Of a stretch of DNA of 64,000 nucleotides, positions 1 to 12,321 are shown piece after piece. The notes under the pieces were generated by a model that was given only the letters and a program-made list of their open reading frames with translations, ran no database searches and had not been told where the DNA came from. Position numbers and translations under genes: made by a program. Each line of letters starts with the position of its first letter. Position 1 is the first letter of the stretch. The DNA comes from Achromobacter xylosoxidans (lineage in GTDB: Bacteria; Pseudomonadota; Gammaproteobacteria; Burkholderiales; Burkholderiaceae_B): assembly GCF_001457475.1 (NCBI RefSeq), contig NZ_LN831029.1:1860001-1924000 (forward strand), given 5' to 3'.

Positions 1-876
1 TCGCTGGCCAACATTCAGGCCTATTTCCGCTTTCGTGGCGTGGCGGCGCACGCGGCCAATTCGCCGCACCTGGGACGCAGCGCGCTGGACGCGGTGGAAC
101 TGATGAACGTAGGCGTGAACTACCTGCGCGAGCACATGGTGCCGGACGCGCGGGTGCACTACGCGGTGACCAACAGCGGCGGCATCTCGCCCAACGTGGT
201 GCAGGCCCGCGCCGAAGTGCTGTACCTGGTGCGCGCGCCGATCAATTCGCAGGCCGCCGAGCTGTACGAACGGGTCAAGAACGTGGCCCGCGGCGCGGCG
301 CTGATGACCGGCTGCGAGCTGGAGATCGTGTTCGACAAGGCCTGCTCCAACTACATTCCCAACGGCGTGCTGAACCAGGTCATGTACGCCAACATGCAGG
401 CGCTGCAGGGACCCGCTTACACCGAGGGCGAACAGCAGGCCGCGCGCCGCATGTGGGACGCGATTTCGGCCGATGACATCGACAACGCCGGCAAGAACCT
501 GGGCGCGGTGCTGCGCAATCCGACGCCGTTGTTCAGCGGCGTGGCGCCCTACGAGCCCGGCAGGCACGAGATCAGCTACGGCTCGACCGACGTGGGCGAC
601 GTCAGCTGGGTGACGCCCACCGCGCAATGCTGGGGCGCCTGCTATGCCTACGGCACGCCGTTCCATTCGTGGCAGATGGTGGCGCAGGGCAAGCTGTCGC
701 TGGCGCACAAGGGCATGGTGCACGCGGCCAAGATCATCGCCGCCACGGCGGCGGATCTCTATCGGCAGCCCGAGACGCTGGCGCGCGCCAAGGAAGAGTT
801 GTTGGAAATGCGCCGCGGCCAGCCGTACGTCTGCCCGATTCCGGCGGACGTGCTGCCGTCGTTCATGCGCAAGTAG
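1..876 (+). CDS. AbgB-like M20 amidohydrolase, C-terminal part
   Basis: This is the last 291 codons of a gene that begins before the window. The sequence reads like the C-terminal two thirds of the p-aminobenzoyl-glutamate hydrolase subunit B / M20 metallopeptidase family. It has the dimerisation-domain motif GVAAHAANSPHLGRSALDA near the start, then NSGGISPNVV, and a late STDVGDVSWVTP stretch that supplies metal-site residues in this family. Family members hydrolyse amide bonds of N-acyl amino acids or aminobenzoyl-glutamate in the cytoplasm. The exact substrate cannot be told without the N-terminus and neighbours. The gene ends 67 bp before a convergent gene, with a perfect hairpin between them. 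Confidence 0.8.
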   Translation, partial: SLANIQAYFRFRGVAAHAANSPHLGRSALDAVELMNVGVNYLREHMVPDARVHYAVTNSGGISPNVVQARAEVLYLVRAPINSQAAELYERVKNVARGAALMTGCELEIVFDKACSNYIPNGVLNQVMYANMQALQGPAYTEGEQQAARRMWDAISADDIDNAGKNLGAVLRNPTPLFSGVAPYEPGRHEISYGSTDVGDVSWVTPTAQCWGACYAYGTPFHSWQMVAQGKLSLAHKGMVHAAKIIAATAADLYRQPETLARAKEELLEMRRGQPYVCPIPADVLPSFMRK

Positions 877-883
877 GCGCAGG

Positions 884-910
884 CGGGCGGCCGCGATCCG
901 CGGCCGCCCG
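884..910. terminator. Perfect hairpin between convergent genes
   Basis: The arms CGGGCGGCCGCG (884-895) and CGCGGCCGCCCG (899-910) are perfectly complementary around a 3-nt loop. The hairpin lies 8 bp after the amidohydrolase stop and 33 bp before the stop of the convergent LOG gene. There is no T-tract on either side, so it may be a mRNA-stabilising or Rho-assisted end rather than a classical intrinsic terminator. Confidence 0.45.
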
Positions 911-943
911 GTATTGCCGGGCGTCTTTCCCGGCCAGCGGGCG

Positions 944-1642
944 TCAGGCCGGCAGAGACGGCGCGTATTGCGCTTCCGTGCTGACCTTCTGGTGGAACTC
1001 GACCACCTTGCGCACGACCTTGCGCGGATCATCCTCGATGATGAACAGATCCAGGTCGTGCGCCCCGATCATGCCATTGCCCAGTACCTGGCCACCCAGC
1101 CATTCGACCAGGCCGGACCAGTATTCGCTGCCCACCAGCACGATGGGCGCGGGCGGGACCTTGCCGGTCTGGATCAGCGTCAACGCTTCGAAGAGCTCGT
1201 CCAGGGTGCCGAAGCCGCCCGGCATCGCCACGTAGGCGAAGCTGTGCATGAAGAACGTGGCCTTGCGGGAGAAAAAGTACTCAAACGACAGACTGATGGT
1301 CTGATACTCGTTGTTATGGGCTTCGTGCGGCAGGCTGATGTTCAGCCCGATGCTGGTGCCGCCGGTTTCGAAGGCCCCCTTGTTGGCCGCCTCCATGATG
1401 CCCGGGCCGCCGCCCGCGATGACCGCGAACCCCGCCTCGGCCAGGGCGGCCGAGATTGCCACGGTGGTTTCATAGTGGGGGGAGTTGCGGCTGACGCGCG
1501 CGCTGCCGAAGACACTGACCGCGGGCCCGATGTGCGCGAGCTTTTCCGCCGCCGTCCGTATCTCTGACATAATCAGCGGAATTTGTTTTTCGGCGGGCGT
1601 CGCCGCAATTGCCGTCGCAGTTGTTGCCGCAGTTGTTGCCAT
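944..1642 (-). CDS. LOG-family (TIGR00730) Rossmann-fold nucleotide phosphoribohydrolase-like protein
   Basis: The protein has the two hallmarks of the LOG/lysine-decarboxylase-like family: a GGGPGIMEAANKGA nucleotide loop and the PGGFGTLDE catalytic motif. Family members cleave nucleoside 5'-monophosphates to base and ribose 5-phosphate; several make cytokinin-type bases. The true start is uncertain. An ATG at 1660 overlaps the polA start, the ATG at 1642 chosen here has an AAAGG upstream at good spacing, and the conserved part begins at an ATG at 1570 (MSEIRT). The first 30 residues are Ala/Thr-rich and low complexity. The gene is divergent from polA with essentially no space between the two, so their promoters must overlap coding sequence unless the 1570 start is used. 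Confidence 0.82.
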   Translation of the reverse strand: MATTAATTATAIAATPAEKQIPLIMSEIRTAAEKLAHIGPAVSVFGSARVSRNSPHYETTVAISAALAEAGFAVIAGGGPGIMEAANKGAFETGGTSIGLNISLPHEAHNNEYQTISLSFEYFFSRKATFFMHSFAYVAMPGGFGTLDELFEALTLIQTGKVPPAPIVLVGSEYWSGLVEWLGGQVLGNGMIGAHDLDLFIIEDDPRKVVRKVVEFHQKVSTEAQYAPSLPA

Positions 1643-1658
1643 ATCTGCCTTTGTAACC

Positions 1659-4376
<2,718 letters not shown>

Positions 4377-4470
4377 AGCCCGGGCGCGGCGTCACTGGCG
4401 CCGCGTGGGCGAGGAGCGCGGGCCGCGCAAAGGAAGGGCACGGCTTCCTTGGGCGGCCTATTTCCGCTTT

Positions 4471-4526
4471 TCTCCCTGCAACAATATAATGTTGCGCTTC
4501 CTCCCTGACAATAATACGTCCCCCAA
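4471..4526 (+). promoter_or_regulatory. Palindrome over -10 element upstream of ZIP transporter
   Basis: A perfect TATAAT sits at 4485-4490 inside the near-perfect palindrome GCAACAATATAATGTTGC (4478-4495; 16 of 18 positions symmetric). A diverged direct copy of the left half (CTCCCTG followed by ACAATAATA) starts at 4501, ending 12 bp before the start codon. An operator covering the -10 of a divalent-metal transporter fits repression by a Fur-family metalloregulator such as Zur, but the arms do not match the textbook Zur box closely. The regulator is therefore an inference. Confidence 0.5.
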
Positions 4527-5366
4527 ATGCTGCTGCTCTGGGTCCTTCTTGCCACCATCACCGGCGGCCTCATCGCCGTCCTTGTCGCCAGCTGGCTGGC
4601 CTACAAGGTTTTTGCCCACTATCTGCACCACATGGTCAGCCTGTCCGTGGGAGTGCTGCTGTCGGTCGCGCTGCTGCACCTGCTGCCGGAGGCCTTTGAA
4701 AGCGGGGTGGCCGATGCCCACGTACTGTTCGGCCTGATGCTGGCGTCGCTGATCGGCTTTTTCGTGCTGGAGAAGATCGCGCTGCTGCGCCACAGCCACC
4801 ACCACGAGGGCGACGGCCACCATCATCATCATGGCCACGACCGCCACGAGGCGGGGCGCGGGGGCGTGCTTATCCTGATCGGCAGTTCGCTGCACAACCT
4901 GTGCGACGGCGTGCTGGTCGCGGCGGCCTTCCTGACCGATCCGCTGCTGGGCGTGCTGACGGCCGCCTCGATCATCGTGCACGAGGTGCCGCACAAGCTG
5001 GGCGATTTCGTGGTGCTGCTCAACGCCGGCCTGGCGCGCCGCCGCGCTTTCGCGCTGATCCTGTTCACCAGCTTGTGTTCAGCCGTGGGCGGCATAATAG
5101 GCTACTTCGTGCTGCAACAGGCGCAGGACTGGGTGCCGTACGTATTGGTGGTTGCCGCGAGCAGCTTCCTCTACATCTCGGTGGCCGACCTGATGCCGCA
5201 GATGCACGAACGGGTATCCCTGGCCGATGCGGTGCCGCAATTGCTGCTGGTGGGCGTGGGCGTGGTGCTGATCTACAGCGTCACGACCCTGATGCACCAT
5301 GGGCATGATCACGAGGCGGGCGCCGGCCACGGCGCGGCGCGTACGGAGCACATGCATACGCATTGA
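4527..5366 (+). CDS. ZIP-family divalent metal transporter
   Basis: The 279-residue integral membrane protein has about eight hydrophobic segments and the ZIP signature regions HNLCDGVLVAAAF and HEVPHKLGDFVVLL, whose His, Asn, Asp and Glu residues line the metal path in ZIP transporters. Members bring Zn2+, and sometimes Fe2+ or Mn2+, into the cytoplasm. A His-rich cytoplasmic loop (about residues 90-110, with runs of up to five His) and a His-rich C-terminal tail (HHGHDHE, HMHTH) probably bind or sense metal. The start is the first ATG after a palindromic promoter region. The gene stands alone between polA and the hydrolase gene. Family assignment is firm; the physiological metal is an inference. 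Confidence 0.9.
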   Translation: MLLLWVLLATITGGLIAVLVASWLAYKVFAHYLHHMVSLSVGVLLSVALLHLLPEAFESGVADAHVLFGLMLASLIGFFVLEKIALLRHSHHHEGDGHHHHHGHDRHEAGRGGVLILIGSSLHNLCDGVLVAAAFLTDPLLGVLTAASIIVHEVPHKLGDFVVLLNAGLARRRAFALILFTSLCSAVGGIIGYFVLQQAQDWVPYVLVVAASSFLYISVADLMPQMHERVSLADAVPQLLLVGVGVVLIYSVTTLMHHGHDHEAGAGHGAARTEHMHTH

Positions 5367-5481
5367 ACCGCAGCGTGCGCCATACCCGGCTTTGCTTTCG
5401 AACCTGGCCGGTCGTGTCGCGGATGCCGCAAGGCGGACCGCGGGGCATCGGCTCCGCCTTGATTCCTACCAGGAGTTCGCC

Positions 5482-6270
5482 ATGAGTTTTTCCGCCGCCG
5501 CCGGCAATGTCGCCCCCACCGTGATCCACACGGACGCCCAGGGGCTGGCCCACGGGGATTTCCAGTTGCCCGTGGCCGATGGGTCCATCAGCGCCTATTA
5601 CGCCGCCCCCGAAGGCAAGCGCGACCTGCCGGTGGTGCTGGTGATCCAGGAAATCTTCGGGGTGCACGAGCACATCAAGGATATCTGCCGCCGGGTGGCC
5701 AAGGCCGGTTACCTGGCCGTGGCCGCGAATCTGTACGAGCGCCAGGGCGATGCGTCGACCTATACCGATATTCCCAAGCTGATCGCCGAAATCGTCAGCA
5801 AGGTGCCCGACGAGCAGGTGTTCGCCGACCTGGACGCCAGCGTGGCGTGGGCCGCGCAGCATGGCGGTGATCCGAAGCGGGTGGCGGTGACAGGGTTCTG
5901 CTGGGGCGGGCGCCTGACCTGGATGTACGCGGCGCACAATCCGGACGTGAAGGTGGGCGTGGCCTGGTATGGCCGACTGAGTTCGGGGCACGGACCGTTG
6001 ATCAAGCGCTTCGCGTTCGATGTGGTCAATGAACTGCATGCGCCGGTGCTGGGCCTGTATGGCGCCAAGGATGCCAGCATTCCTGTGTCGGATATCGAGA
6101 TAATGAAAACCAAGCTGGCCGGCGGCAATGAAAATGCCAGGCGCTCCGAGTTCGTGGTGTACCCGCAGGCGGATCATGCTTTCCTGGCGGATTACCGGAT
6201 GAGTTATCAGGCGGAAGCGGCCAAGGATGGGTGGGGGAGGATGCTGGAGTGGTTCAAGCGGTACCTTTGA
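5482..6270 (+). CDS. Dienelactone hydrolase family protein
   Basis: The 262-residue alpha/beta hydrolase has the dienelactone-hydrolase arrangement: nucleophile elbow GFCWGG with C140, acid D197 (GAKDASIP) and H232 (QADHAF), with the early EIFGVHEHIKD segment that contributes the conserved Glu. Family members open enol-lactones in chloroaromatic breakdown or act as general carboxymethylenebutenolidase-like hydrolases. No aromatic-ring pathway lies next to it, so the substrate is unknown. The start at 5482 is preceded by AGGAG at the right spacing; upstream in-frame codons lack family similarity. A strong terminator follows 30 bp downstream. Confidence 0.9.
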   Translation: MSFSAAAGNVAPTVIHTDAQGLAHGDFQLPVADGSISAYYAAPEGKRDLPVVLVIQEIFGVHEHIKDICRRVAKAGYLAVAANLYERQGDASTYTDIPKLIAEIVSKVPDEQVFADLDASVAWAAQHGGDPKRVAVTGFCWGGRLTWMYAAHNPDVKVGVAWYGRLSSGHGPLIKRFAFDVVNELHAPVLGLYGAKDASIPVSDIEIMKTKLAGGNENARRSEFVVYPQADHAFLADYRMSYQAEAAKDGWGRMLEWFKRYL

Positions 6271-6300
6271 GAGGGATTGTGCCCTTGGCGTCATGAGAAG

Positions 6301-6330
6301 CCGCTGCGCGTTTGCGTGGCGGTTTTTTTT
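6301..6330 (+). terminator. Intrinsic terminator after dienelactone hydrolase gene
   Basis: A 9-bp stem, CCGCTGCGC (6301-6309) with GCGTGGCGG (6314-6322) including two G-U pairs and a GTTT loop, is followed directly by eight Ts. It is 30 bp after the stop codon, on the same strand. Confidence 0.8.
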
Positions 6331-6353
6331 AGGGGGTGTTGCTTTCGTAGGCC

Positions 6354-6512
6354 GCCCGGCGCGGGTGCCGCACGGGTGGGCGCGCCTGCGATTGCGGTCC
6401 GGAGCCTTCGCTCCGGACTACCCCAACCTCAACCTCGTCCGCCTTCGGCTCCCTACGGTTTCCGTCGGGCGCATCTGACGGCGCGCCCACCCGTGCGCCA
6501 CCCGCGCCGGGC
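6354..6512. repeat. Structured element with 33-bp inverted arms
   Basis: Bases 6354-6386 and 6480-6512 are inverted copies of each other over 33 bp with one mismatch. The interior carries a second perfect hairpin, GTCCGGAGC-cttc-GCTCCGGAC (6397-6418). There is no reading frame with protein features. The layout resembles a palindromic intergenic unit or MITE-like element. It sits between convergent genes. The rest of the 746-bp gap (6513-6852) shows no gene or recognisable signal. Confidence 0.75.
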
Positions 6513-6852
6513 TACCGGTTTCGAGGCATGGGGCGCTGCTGGACCGCGGCGGCATGCGAGAGGTTTGCGGGGCCCGCCAGGGTCGGCTGCGCGGGCAGCC
6601 GGCCCTGGCATACGCGGCGTGGGGCGTCGGGGCCGGGTTCGCCGCGCGCGGGAAGAGGGGGCGATAGGTAGTGCGGTGTCGCGGAGAGAACTGTCCGCCT
6701 ATTGCGCCCCGTAGATGAATGAAAGGGAGCGAGTTCTATCGCATGCGGCAATCGCCACTGTGCGACACAGTTGCTTCAAGCCGGGGTAGCCCCCAACGGT
6801 GGCAGCCATTGCGGGGCAGCGCGGGAGCCTTCAAAAATCTCCCGCCAGGATG

Positions 6853-7012
6853 GCCGGCCCGCCGCCCGGCCACCCGAAGGCGGGCCAGCCCCCTCGGGGG
6901 GCAGCAAGCGCGCGAAGCGCGCGCGGCGTGGGGCCGGCCCGCCGCCCGGCCGCCCGAAGGCGGGGCAGCCCCCTCGGGGGGCAGCTAGCGCGCGAAGCGC
7001 GCGCGGCGTGGG
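6853..7012. repeat. Tandem 80-bp GC-rich repeat, two copies
   Basis: Units 6853-6932 and 6933-7012 are tandem copies of exactly 80 bp with only a few differences. Each contains CCCCCTCGGGGGG followed by CAGC, a GCGCGCGAAGCGCGCGC palindrome, and GGCGTGG. The same core, more diverged, recurs at 10298-10380 and 49440-49561. The second unit ends 4 bp before the stop codon of the convergent Na/Pi transporter gene, so transcripts of that gene would run into these hairpins. Confidence 0.85.
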
Positions 7013-7016
7013 GGCC

Positions 7017-8678
7017 CTAATTCCCCGCTTCGCGCAGGCGGCTGGGGAGGAGTTCGCCGTGGCGGGCCAGGAGGGGATAGGCGGCGGCGCCGACCAGGTG
7101 GGAGTTGATGCCCTTCATGTCGCGCAGGATGTCGAGGTAGAGGGCGCCGACTTCGGCGGCGTCGACCTGGCCGCCCTTGATTTTCTGCAGATGGGCGTCC
7201 GCGGCCTGCGTTTCGATGGTGCGGAAACGGGACTTTTCGCCGGCCAGGGCGCGGGCCTGGCGCAGGTCGTCGTTGACGAACAGGGCGGCGGCCTGGCGCT
7301 GGTTGGAGATCAGTTCACCCAGGGTGTCGTCGAGGCTGGCGCGTTGTTCGGGGGAGAAGGTCCAGCCCTGCTTGCGCAGCTTGGCGATGTGGCTGAGCAG
7401 GCCGTGGTGGGCGATGTCGCCGGCATGGCCGATGTTGCTGATGAAGGCAAGGATGTCATCCATGCGCTGCACGTCGTCGCGCGTCATGTTTTCCTGGTCG
7501 AGCGTGGCCAGGTAAGTGGTAATGGCGCTTTCGAGCTTGTCCAGGGCCGTGTCGAGCTGGCGCGCCTGCACCATGCGGTGGCGATTGTCGCGCTTGAAGC
7601 CGGCGCGCGCGTACAGCAGCAGGGTCTGCAGCATGTCGGCCATGCGCAGGGCTTCGCGGGCGGCGTTGCCCAGCGCGACGGCGGGCACGTCGTGGGCCCA
7701 TTCGTCCAGGTATTGCGGGCGGGACGGGTCATTGGGATCGGCGCGCTTGGGCAGCCAGCGGGTCAGCAGGGCAGCGTAGGGCGCCAGCAGCGGCAGGAAC
7801 GCCAGCGCGATGACGGCGTTGAAGAGGGTGTGGAAGTTGGCGACGGCGCGCGCCGGGTCGCTGGACATCTCGCTCATCAGCGGTTGCAGCCAGGGCAGCA
7901 GCACCAGGCCGGCCAGCACCCCCAGGATGCGGGTCAGCAGGTTGCCCAGGGGCAGGCGGCGGGCGGCGGGGTCGTCGCCGGTGACGCCCTCGATCATGGG
8001 GTTGATGGCGGTGCCGAGGTTGGCGCCCAGCACCAGCGCGAAGGCGACGTGCGGCGCCACCATGTGATGGCTGGCCAGCGACATGACCAGCACCACCACG
8101 GCGACGCTGGAGTGGGCGGCCCAGGTGAAGGCGGCAGACAGCAGCACGGCCGCCACCGGCTGGGTGGCCAGGGCGTCCAGGATCATGCCCAGCATGGGAG
8201 CGGTCTGGAACGGCTCGAACAGTTCCACCAGTTGGTGCAGCGACAGCAGCAGCAGGCCGAGGCCGATGAAGACGCGGCCCAGGTCGCGGGTGCGGCCCGG
8301 CGGATAGCGGCGGAACATCCAGACGCCGGCGAGGATCAGGATGGGCGCCAGCGAGGTCAGGTCGAACGACAGCAACTGCACGATCAGCGTGGTGCCGACG
8401 TTGGCGCCGAGCATGGCGGCCAGGGCCGGCACCAGGCCGACCACGCCGCCCGCGGCAAAGCCGGTGATCATCAGGCCGGTGGCGGTGCTGCTCTGCAGCG
8501 CCGCGGTGATGCCCAGGCCGGCGGCGAAGGCGCGCAAGCGAGTGCCCAGCGCCCGGCCGAGAGCGGCGCCGAGTGCGGCGCCGAAGGCGCGTTGCACGCC
8601 TGTCTGGACCATATGCACGCCCCACAGCAGCAGGGCGACGTAGCCGGCGAAGTCAAGCAGGGTAATGAGTCCGGACAT
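7017..8678 (-). CDS. Na+/phosphate cotransporter (NptA/Na_Pi_cotrans) with PhoU-like C-terminus
   Basis: The 553-residue protein starts with several hydrophobic segments that form the two inverted Na/Pi-cotransporter repeats. The repeats are recognisable by the paired QSSTATGLMITGF and ANLGTAINP-type motifs, and GANVGTT lies between them. After about residue 330 it becomes a soluble, helical PhoU-like region. Members couple sodium to phosphate movement across the inner membrane; the PhoU-like tail may sense or gate. No pst or pho genes lie nearby. The start ATG at 8678 is the first in frame with the family N-terminus (MSGLITLLDFAGYVALLLWGVHMV). The gene is divergent from sdaA. Confidence 0.92.
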   Translation of the reverse strand: MSGLITLLDFAGYVALLLWGVHMVQTGVQRAFGAALGAALGRALGTRLRAFAAGLGITAALQSSTATGLMITGFAAGGVVGLVPALAAMLGANVGTTLIVQLLSFDLTSLAPILILAGVWMFRRYPPGRTRDLGRVFIGLGLLLLSLHQLVELFEPFQTAPMLGMILDALATQPVAAVLLSAAFTWAAHSSVAVVVLVMSLASHHMVAPHVAFALVLGANLGTAINPMIEGVTGDDPAARRLPLGNLLTRILGVLAGLVLLPWLQPLMSEMSSDPARAVANFHTLFNAVIALAFLPLLAPYAALLTRWLPKRADPNDPSRPQYLDEWAHDVPAVALGNAAREALRMADMLQTLLLYARAGFKRDNRHRMVQARQLDTALDKLESAITTYLATLDQENMTRDDVQRMDDILAFISNIGHAGDIAHHGLLSHIAKLRKQGWTFSPEQRASLDDTLGELISNQRQAAALFVNDDLRQARALAGEKSRFRTIETQAADAHLQKIKGGQVDAAEVGALYLDILRDMKGINSHLVGAAAYPLLARHGELLPSRLREAGN

Positions 8679-8853
8679 CCTGGGGTGGTTCCATTCTTTT
8701 TATGACAAGAAATAATTCTGTAATGATCGCATGCCGGGGCTGGTGGGGAAACCCGTCCCTGGAATACAGCATACGCCCCGCAGGGCTTTGCTGCGTAGTG
8801 TCGGACCTTGCGCGTATCATTGCCGGATCATTCTTGGATGCAGGGGAGTTGCG

Positions 8854-10245
<1,392 letters not shown>

Positions 10246-10267
10246 GGCGGGCGCGCCCCAAACAAAA

Positions 10268-10297
10268 AGCCCCTTGATCGCTCAAGGGGCTTTTTTT
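10268..10297 (+). terminator. Intrinsic terminator of sdaA
   Basis: A perfect 10-bp stem AGCCCCTTGA / TCAAGGGGCT with loop TCGC is followed by a run of seven Ts. An A-run precedes it, so it may also work for the opposite strand. Confidence 0.92.
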
Positions 10298-10380
10298 CAT
10301 TGCCGAGCCGCCTCAGGATGAAAACGCGCCTTCGGGGGGGGCCAGCAAGCCGCTGGCGCGGCGCGGAGGCTTTTCTCGTG
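10298..10380. repeat. Diverged copy of the dispersed convergent-junction repeat
   Basis: The segment GCCGAGCCGCCTCAGGATG, then AAAACGCGCC, a G-run, CCAGCAAGCCG and a GCGGCGCGGAGGC end, is the same series of blocks found in opposite orientation at 49440-49561. Its G-run/CAGCAAGC part also matches the 80-bp tandem repeat at 6853-7012. It again lies between convergent genes (sdaA and htpX). Confidence 0.7.
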
Positions 10381-10394
10381 GGCCGTTGCCGGGA

Positions 10395-11276
10395 TCAGAT
10401 CACGCGGGCGTTCTGCAGCGCGGCGATGCGGGCCGGGATCGGCGGGTGCGAGGCGAACATGGCCGCCAGGCCGCCCTTGCCGGTGATGCCGGAGGCTTCG
10501 AACGACTTGGGCAGTTCGCCCGGTTCCAGGCCGCCCAGGCGGGCCAGGGCGCGGATCATGGGTTCGCGGGCGCCCATCAGGTGGGCCGAGCCGGCGTCGG
10601 CGCGGTATTCGCGCTGGCGCGAGAACCAGGCCACGATGATCGAGGCCAGGATGCCGAAAATGATCTCACAGACGATCACGGTGACCATGTAGCCGGGGCC
10701 GAGGCCGCGTTCGTTCTTGAACACCACGCGGTCGATGAAGTAGCCGACCACGCGCGCCAGGAACACCACGAAGGTGTTGACCACGCCCTGGATCAGGGTC
10801 AGCGTGACCATGTCGCCGTTGGCGATGTGGGCCACTTCGTGGGCCAGCACCGCCGCCACTTCCTCTTCGCTCATGCTTTCGAGCAGGCCGGTCGACACCG
10901 CCACCAGCGAGTCGTTCTTGAAGGCGCCGGTGGCGAACGCGTTGGGCGCGCCGTCGTAGATGGCGACTTCCGGGCGGCCGATGCCGGCGCGATCGGCGAG
11001 CTGGTGGACGGTGTCCAGCAGCCAGGCCTCGCGCTGGTTGCGCGGCGCGTTCGGATCCAGCACCTGGGCACCGGTGCTCCATTTGGCCATGGGCTTGCTG
11101 ATCAGCAGCGAGATGATGGCGCCGGTGAAGCCGACCACGACCGAGAAGATCAACAGCGCCTGCAGGTTCAGGCCGTTGGCGGTCAGGTAGCGGTCTACGC
11201 CCAGGATGCGCAGCGTGGCCGACAGCACCAGCATGACGGCCAGGTTGGTAATGACGAAAAGGATGATGCGTTTCAT
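10395..11276 (-). CDS. htpX: Membrane zinc metalloprotease HtpX
   Basis: The protein is 293 residues, the same length as E. coli HtpX. Two N-terminal membrane segments ([20 protein letters not shown] and a second at about 40-60) are followed by the zinc site HEVAH (H146, E147, H150). Two more hydrophobic segments and the third-ligand region [11 protein letters not shown] come next. HtpX degrades misfolded inner-membrane proteins in the membrane-stress response. The start at 11276 is fixed by the conserved MKRI N-terminus. No heat-shock promoter was identified. It is divergent from the EamA-family gene; the 154-bp gap between them contains TATAGT-like sequence but no confident operator. Confidence 0.96.
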   Translation of the reverse strand: MKRIILFVITNLAVMLVLSATLRILGVDRYLTANGLNLQALLIFSVVVGFTGAIISLLISKPMAKWSTGAQVLDPNAPRNQREAWLLDTVHQLADRAGIGRPEVAIYDGAPNAFATGAFKNDSLVAVSTGLLESMSEEEVAAVLAHEVAHIANGDMVTLTLIQGVVNTFVVFLARVVGYFIDRVVFKNERGLGPGYMVTVIVCEIIFGILASIIVAWFSRQREYRADAGSAHLMGAREPMIRALARLGGLEPGELPKSFEASGITGKGGLAAMFASHPPIPARIAALQNARVI

Positions 11277-11430
11277 GCTTTTTTTGTTCCTCAGCGAGCG
11301 GGACTTGTGCGGGATTGGACTGTGCCGCGGCGCAGCAGTTCCCCGACCGCCGCGCCGCTCCCGGTGACGGAGAGTATAGTATCGCTTTCCCCTATTTCCC
11401 CTCCCTCTTTTTACCTGAGCGCAGACCCCG

Positions 11431-12285
11431 ATGCAGGCACTTTGGATGTTGCTGGCGTCCGCCATGTTCGCCATCATGGGGTCGTTCGTGAAGCTGGGCA
11501 CCGAGCACGGCGCGACGCTGCCGCAAGTGGTGCTGTTCCGCGGCCTGCCATCGGTGGTGCTGCTGCTGATCTGGGCGCGCGCCGGGCGCCAGTCGATCGT
11601 GCCCACCAGCTGGAAACTGCACCTGTGGCGCAACCTGTCCGGCGTCACCTCGATGTGGCTCGGTTTCTTCGCCATCTCCCATCTGCCCCTGGCCACCGCC
11701 ACCAGCCTGAACTACACGGCGCCGCTGTTCATCGCGTGCTGGATGCTGGGGTGGGGCGGGGCGCAGCGCGACCCGGTGCGGATCGCGGCCGTGGCCCTGG
11801 GCTTTTTGGGCGTGATCGCGGTGCTGCGTCCCAGCATCAACGAAGACCAGTGGCTGGCTGCCTTGCTGGGCCTGGGGGCGGGCGCCATGTCGGCCATCGC
11901 CATGATGCAGATTCGCCAGCTGGGCCGCATCGGCGAGCCCGAGTGGCGCACGGTGCTGTTCTTTTCGGTGGCGGTGTGCGCCTCCAGCTTCGCCGGCCTG
12001 GGCTTCGAGGGCTGGGGCCAGGCCGACTGGACCGGCTACAGCTCGCTGCTGGGCGTGGGCGTGACGGGCCTGTTCGGCCAGTTGGCCATGACGCGGGCGT
12101 TCGGCCTGGGGTCTGCATTGCTGACCGCGGCCCTGCAATACAGCACGATCATCTTCGCGGCCCTGCTCGGCATGGGTTTCTGGGGCGATACCCTGGACGG
12201 CCTGGCCTGGGCCGGGATGGGCCTGATCATTTCGGCGGGCCTGCTGTCGGTCTGGCGCACCATGCGTGACCCCAAGCCGACCTGA
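11431..12285 (+). CDS. EamA/DMT-family membrane transporter
   Basis: The 284-residue protein consists of ten predicted membrane segments in two EamA repeats, the second beginning near [19 protein letters not shown]. It belongs to the drug/metabolite transporter superfamily, which mostly exports amino acids, nucleotides or small toxic compounds from the cytoplasm. No substrate can be assigned. The rhodanese gene follows 36 bp downstream on the same strand and may be co-transcribed. Confidence 0.88.
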   Translation: MQALWMLLASAMFAIMGSFVKLGTEHGATLPQVVLFRGLPSVVLLLIWARAGRQSIVPTSWKLHLWRNLSGVTSMWLGFFAISHLPLATATSLNYTAPLFIACWMLGWGGAQRDPVRIAAVALGFLGVIAVLRPSINEDQWLAALLGLGAGAMSAIAMMQIRQLGRIGEPEWRTVLFFSVAVCASSFAGLGFEGWGQADWTGYSSLLGVGVTGLFGQLAMTRAFGLGSALLTAALQYSTIIFAALLGMGFWGDTLDGLAWAGMGLIISAGLLSVWRTMRDPKPT

Positions 12286-12321
12286 TCCCGCCAACCCGAC
12301 CCTATCAGAGGAGAATTTCCG

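Noticed and set aside
6853..7012. Tandem repeats as a CRISPR array
   Set aside because: Only two units of 80 bp with no spacers and no cas genes.
6771..8705. Plus-strand frame of 644 codons across the Na/Pi transporter
   Set aside because: Gly/Gln-rich, no domains, antisense to a well-supported membrane protein.
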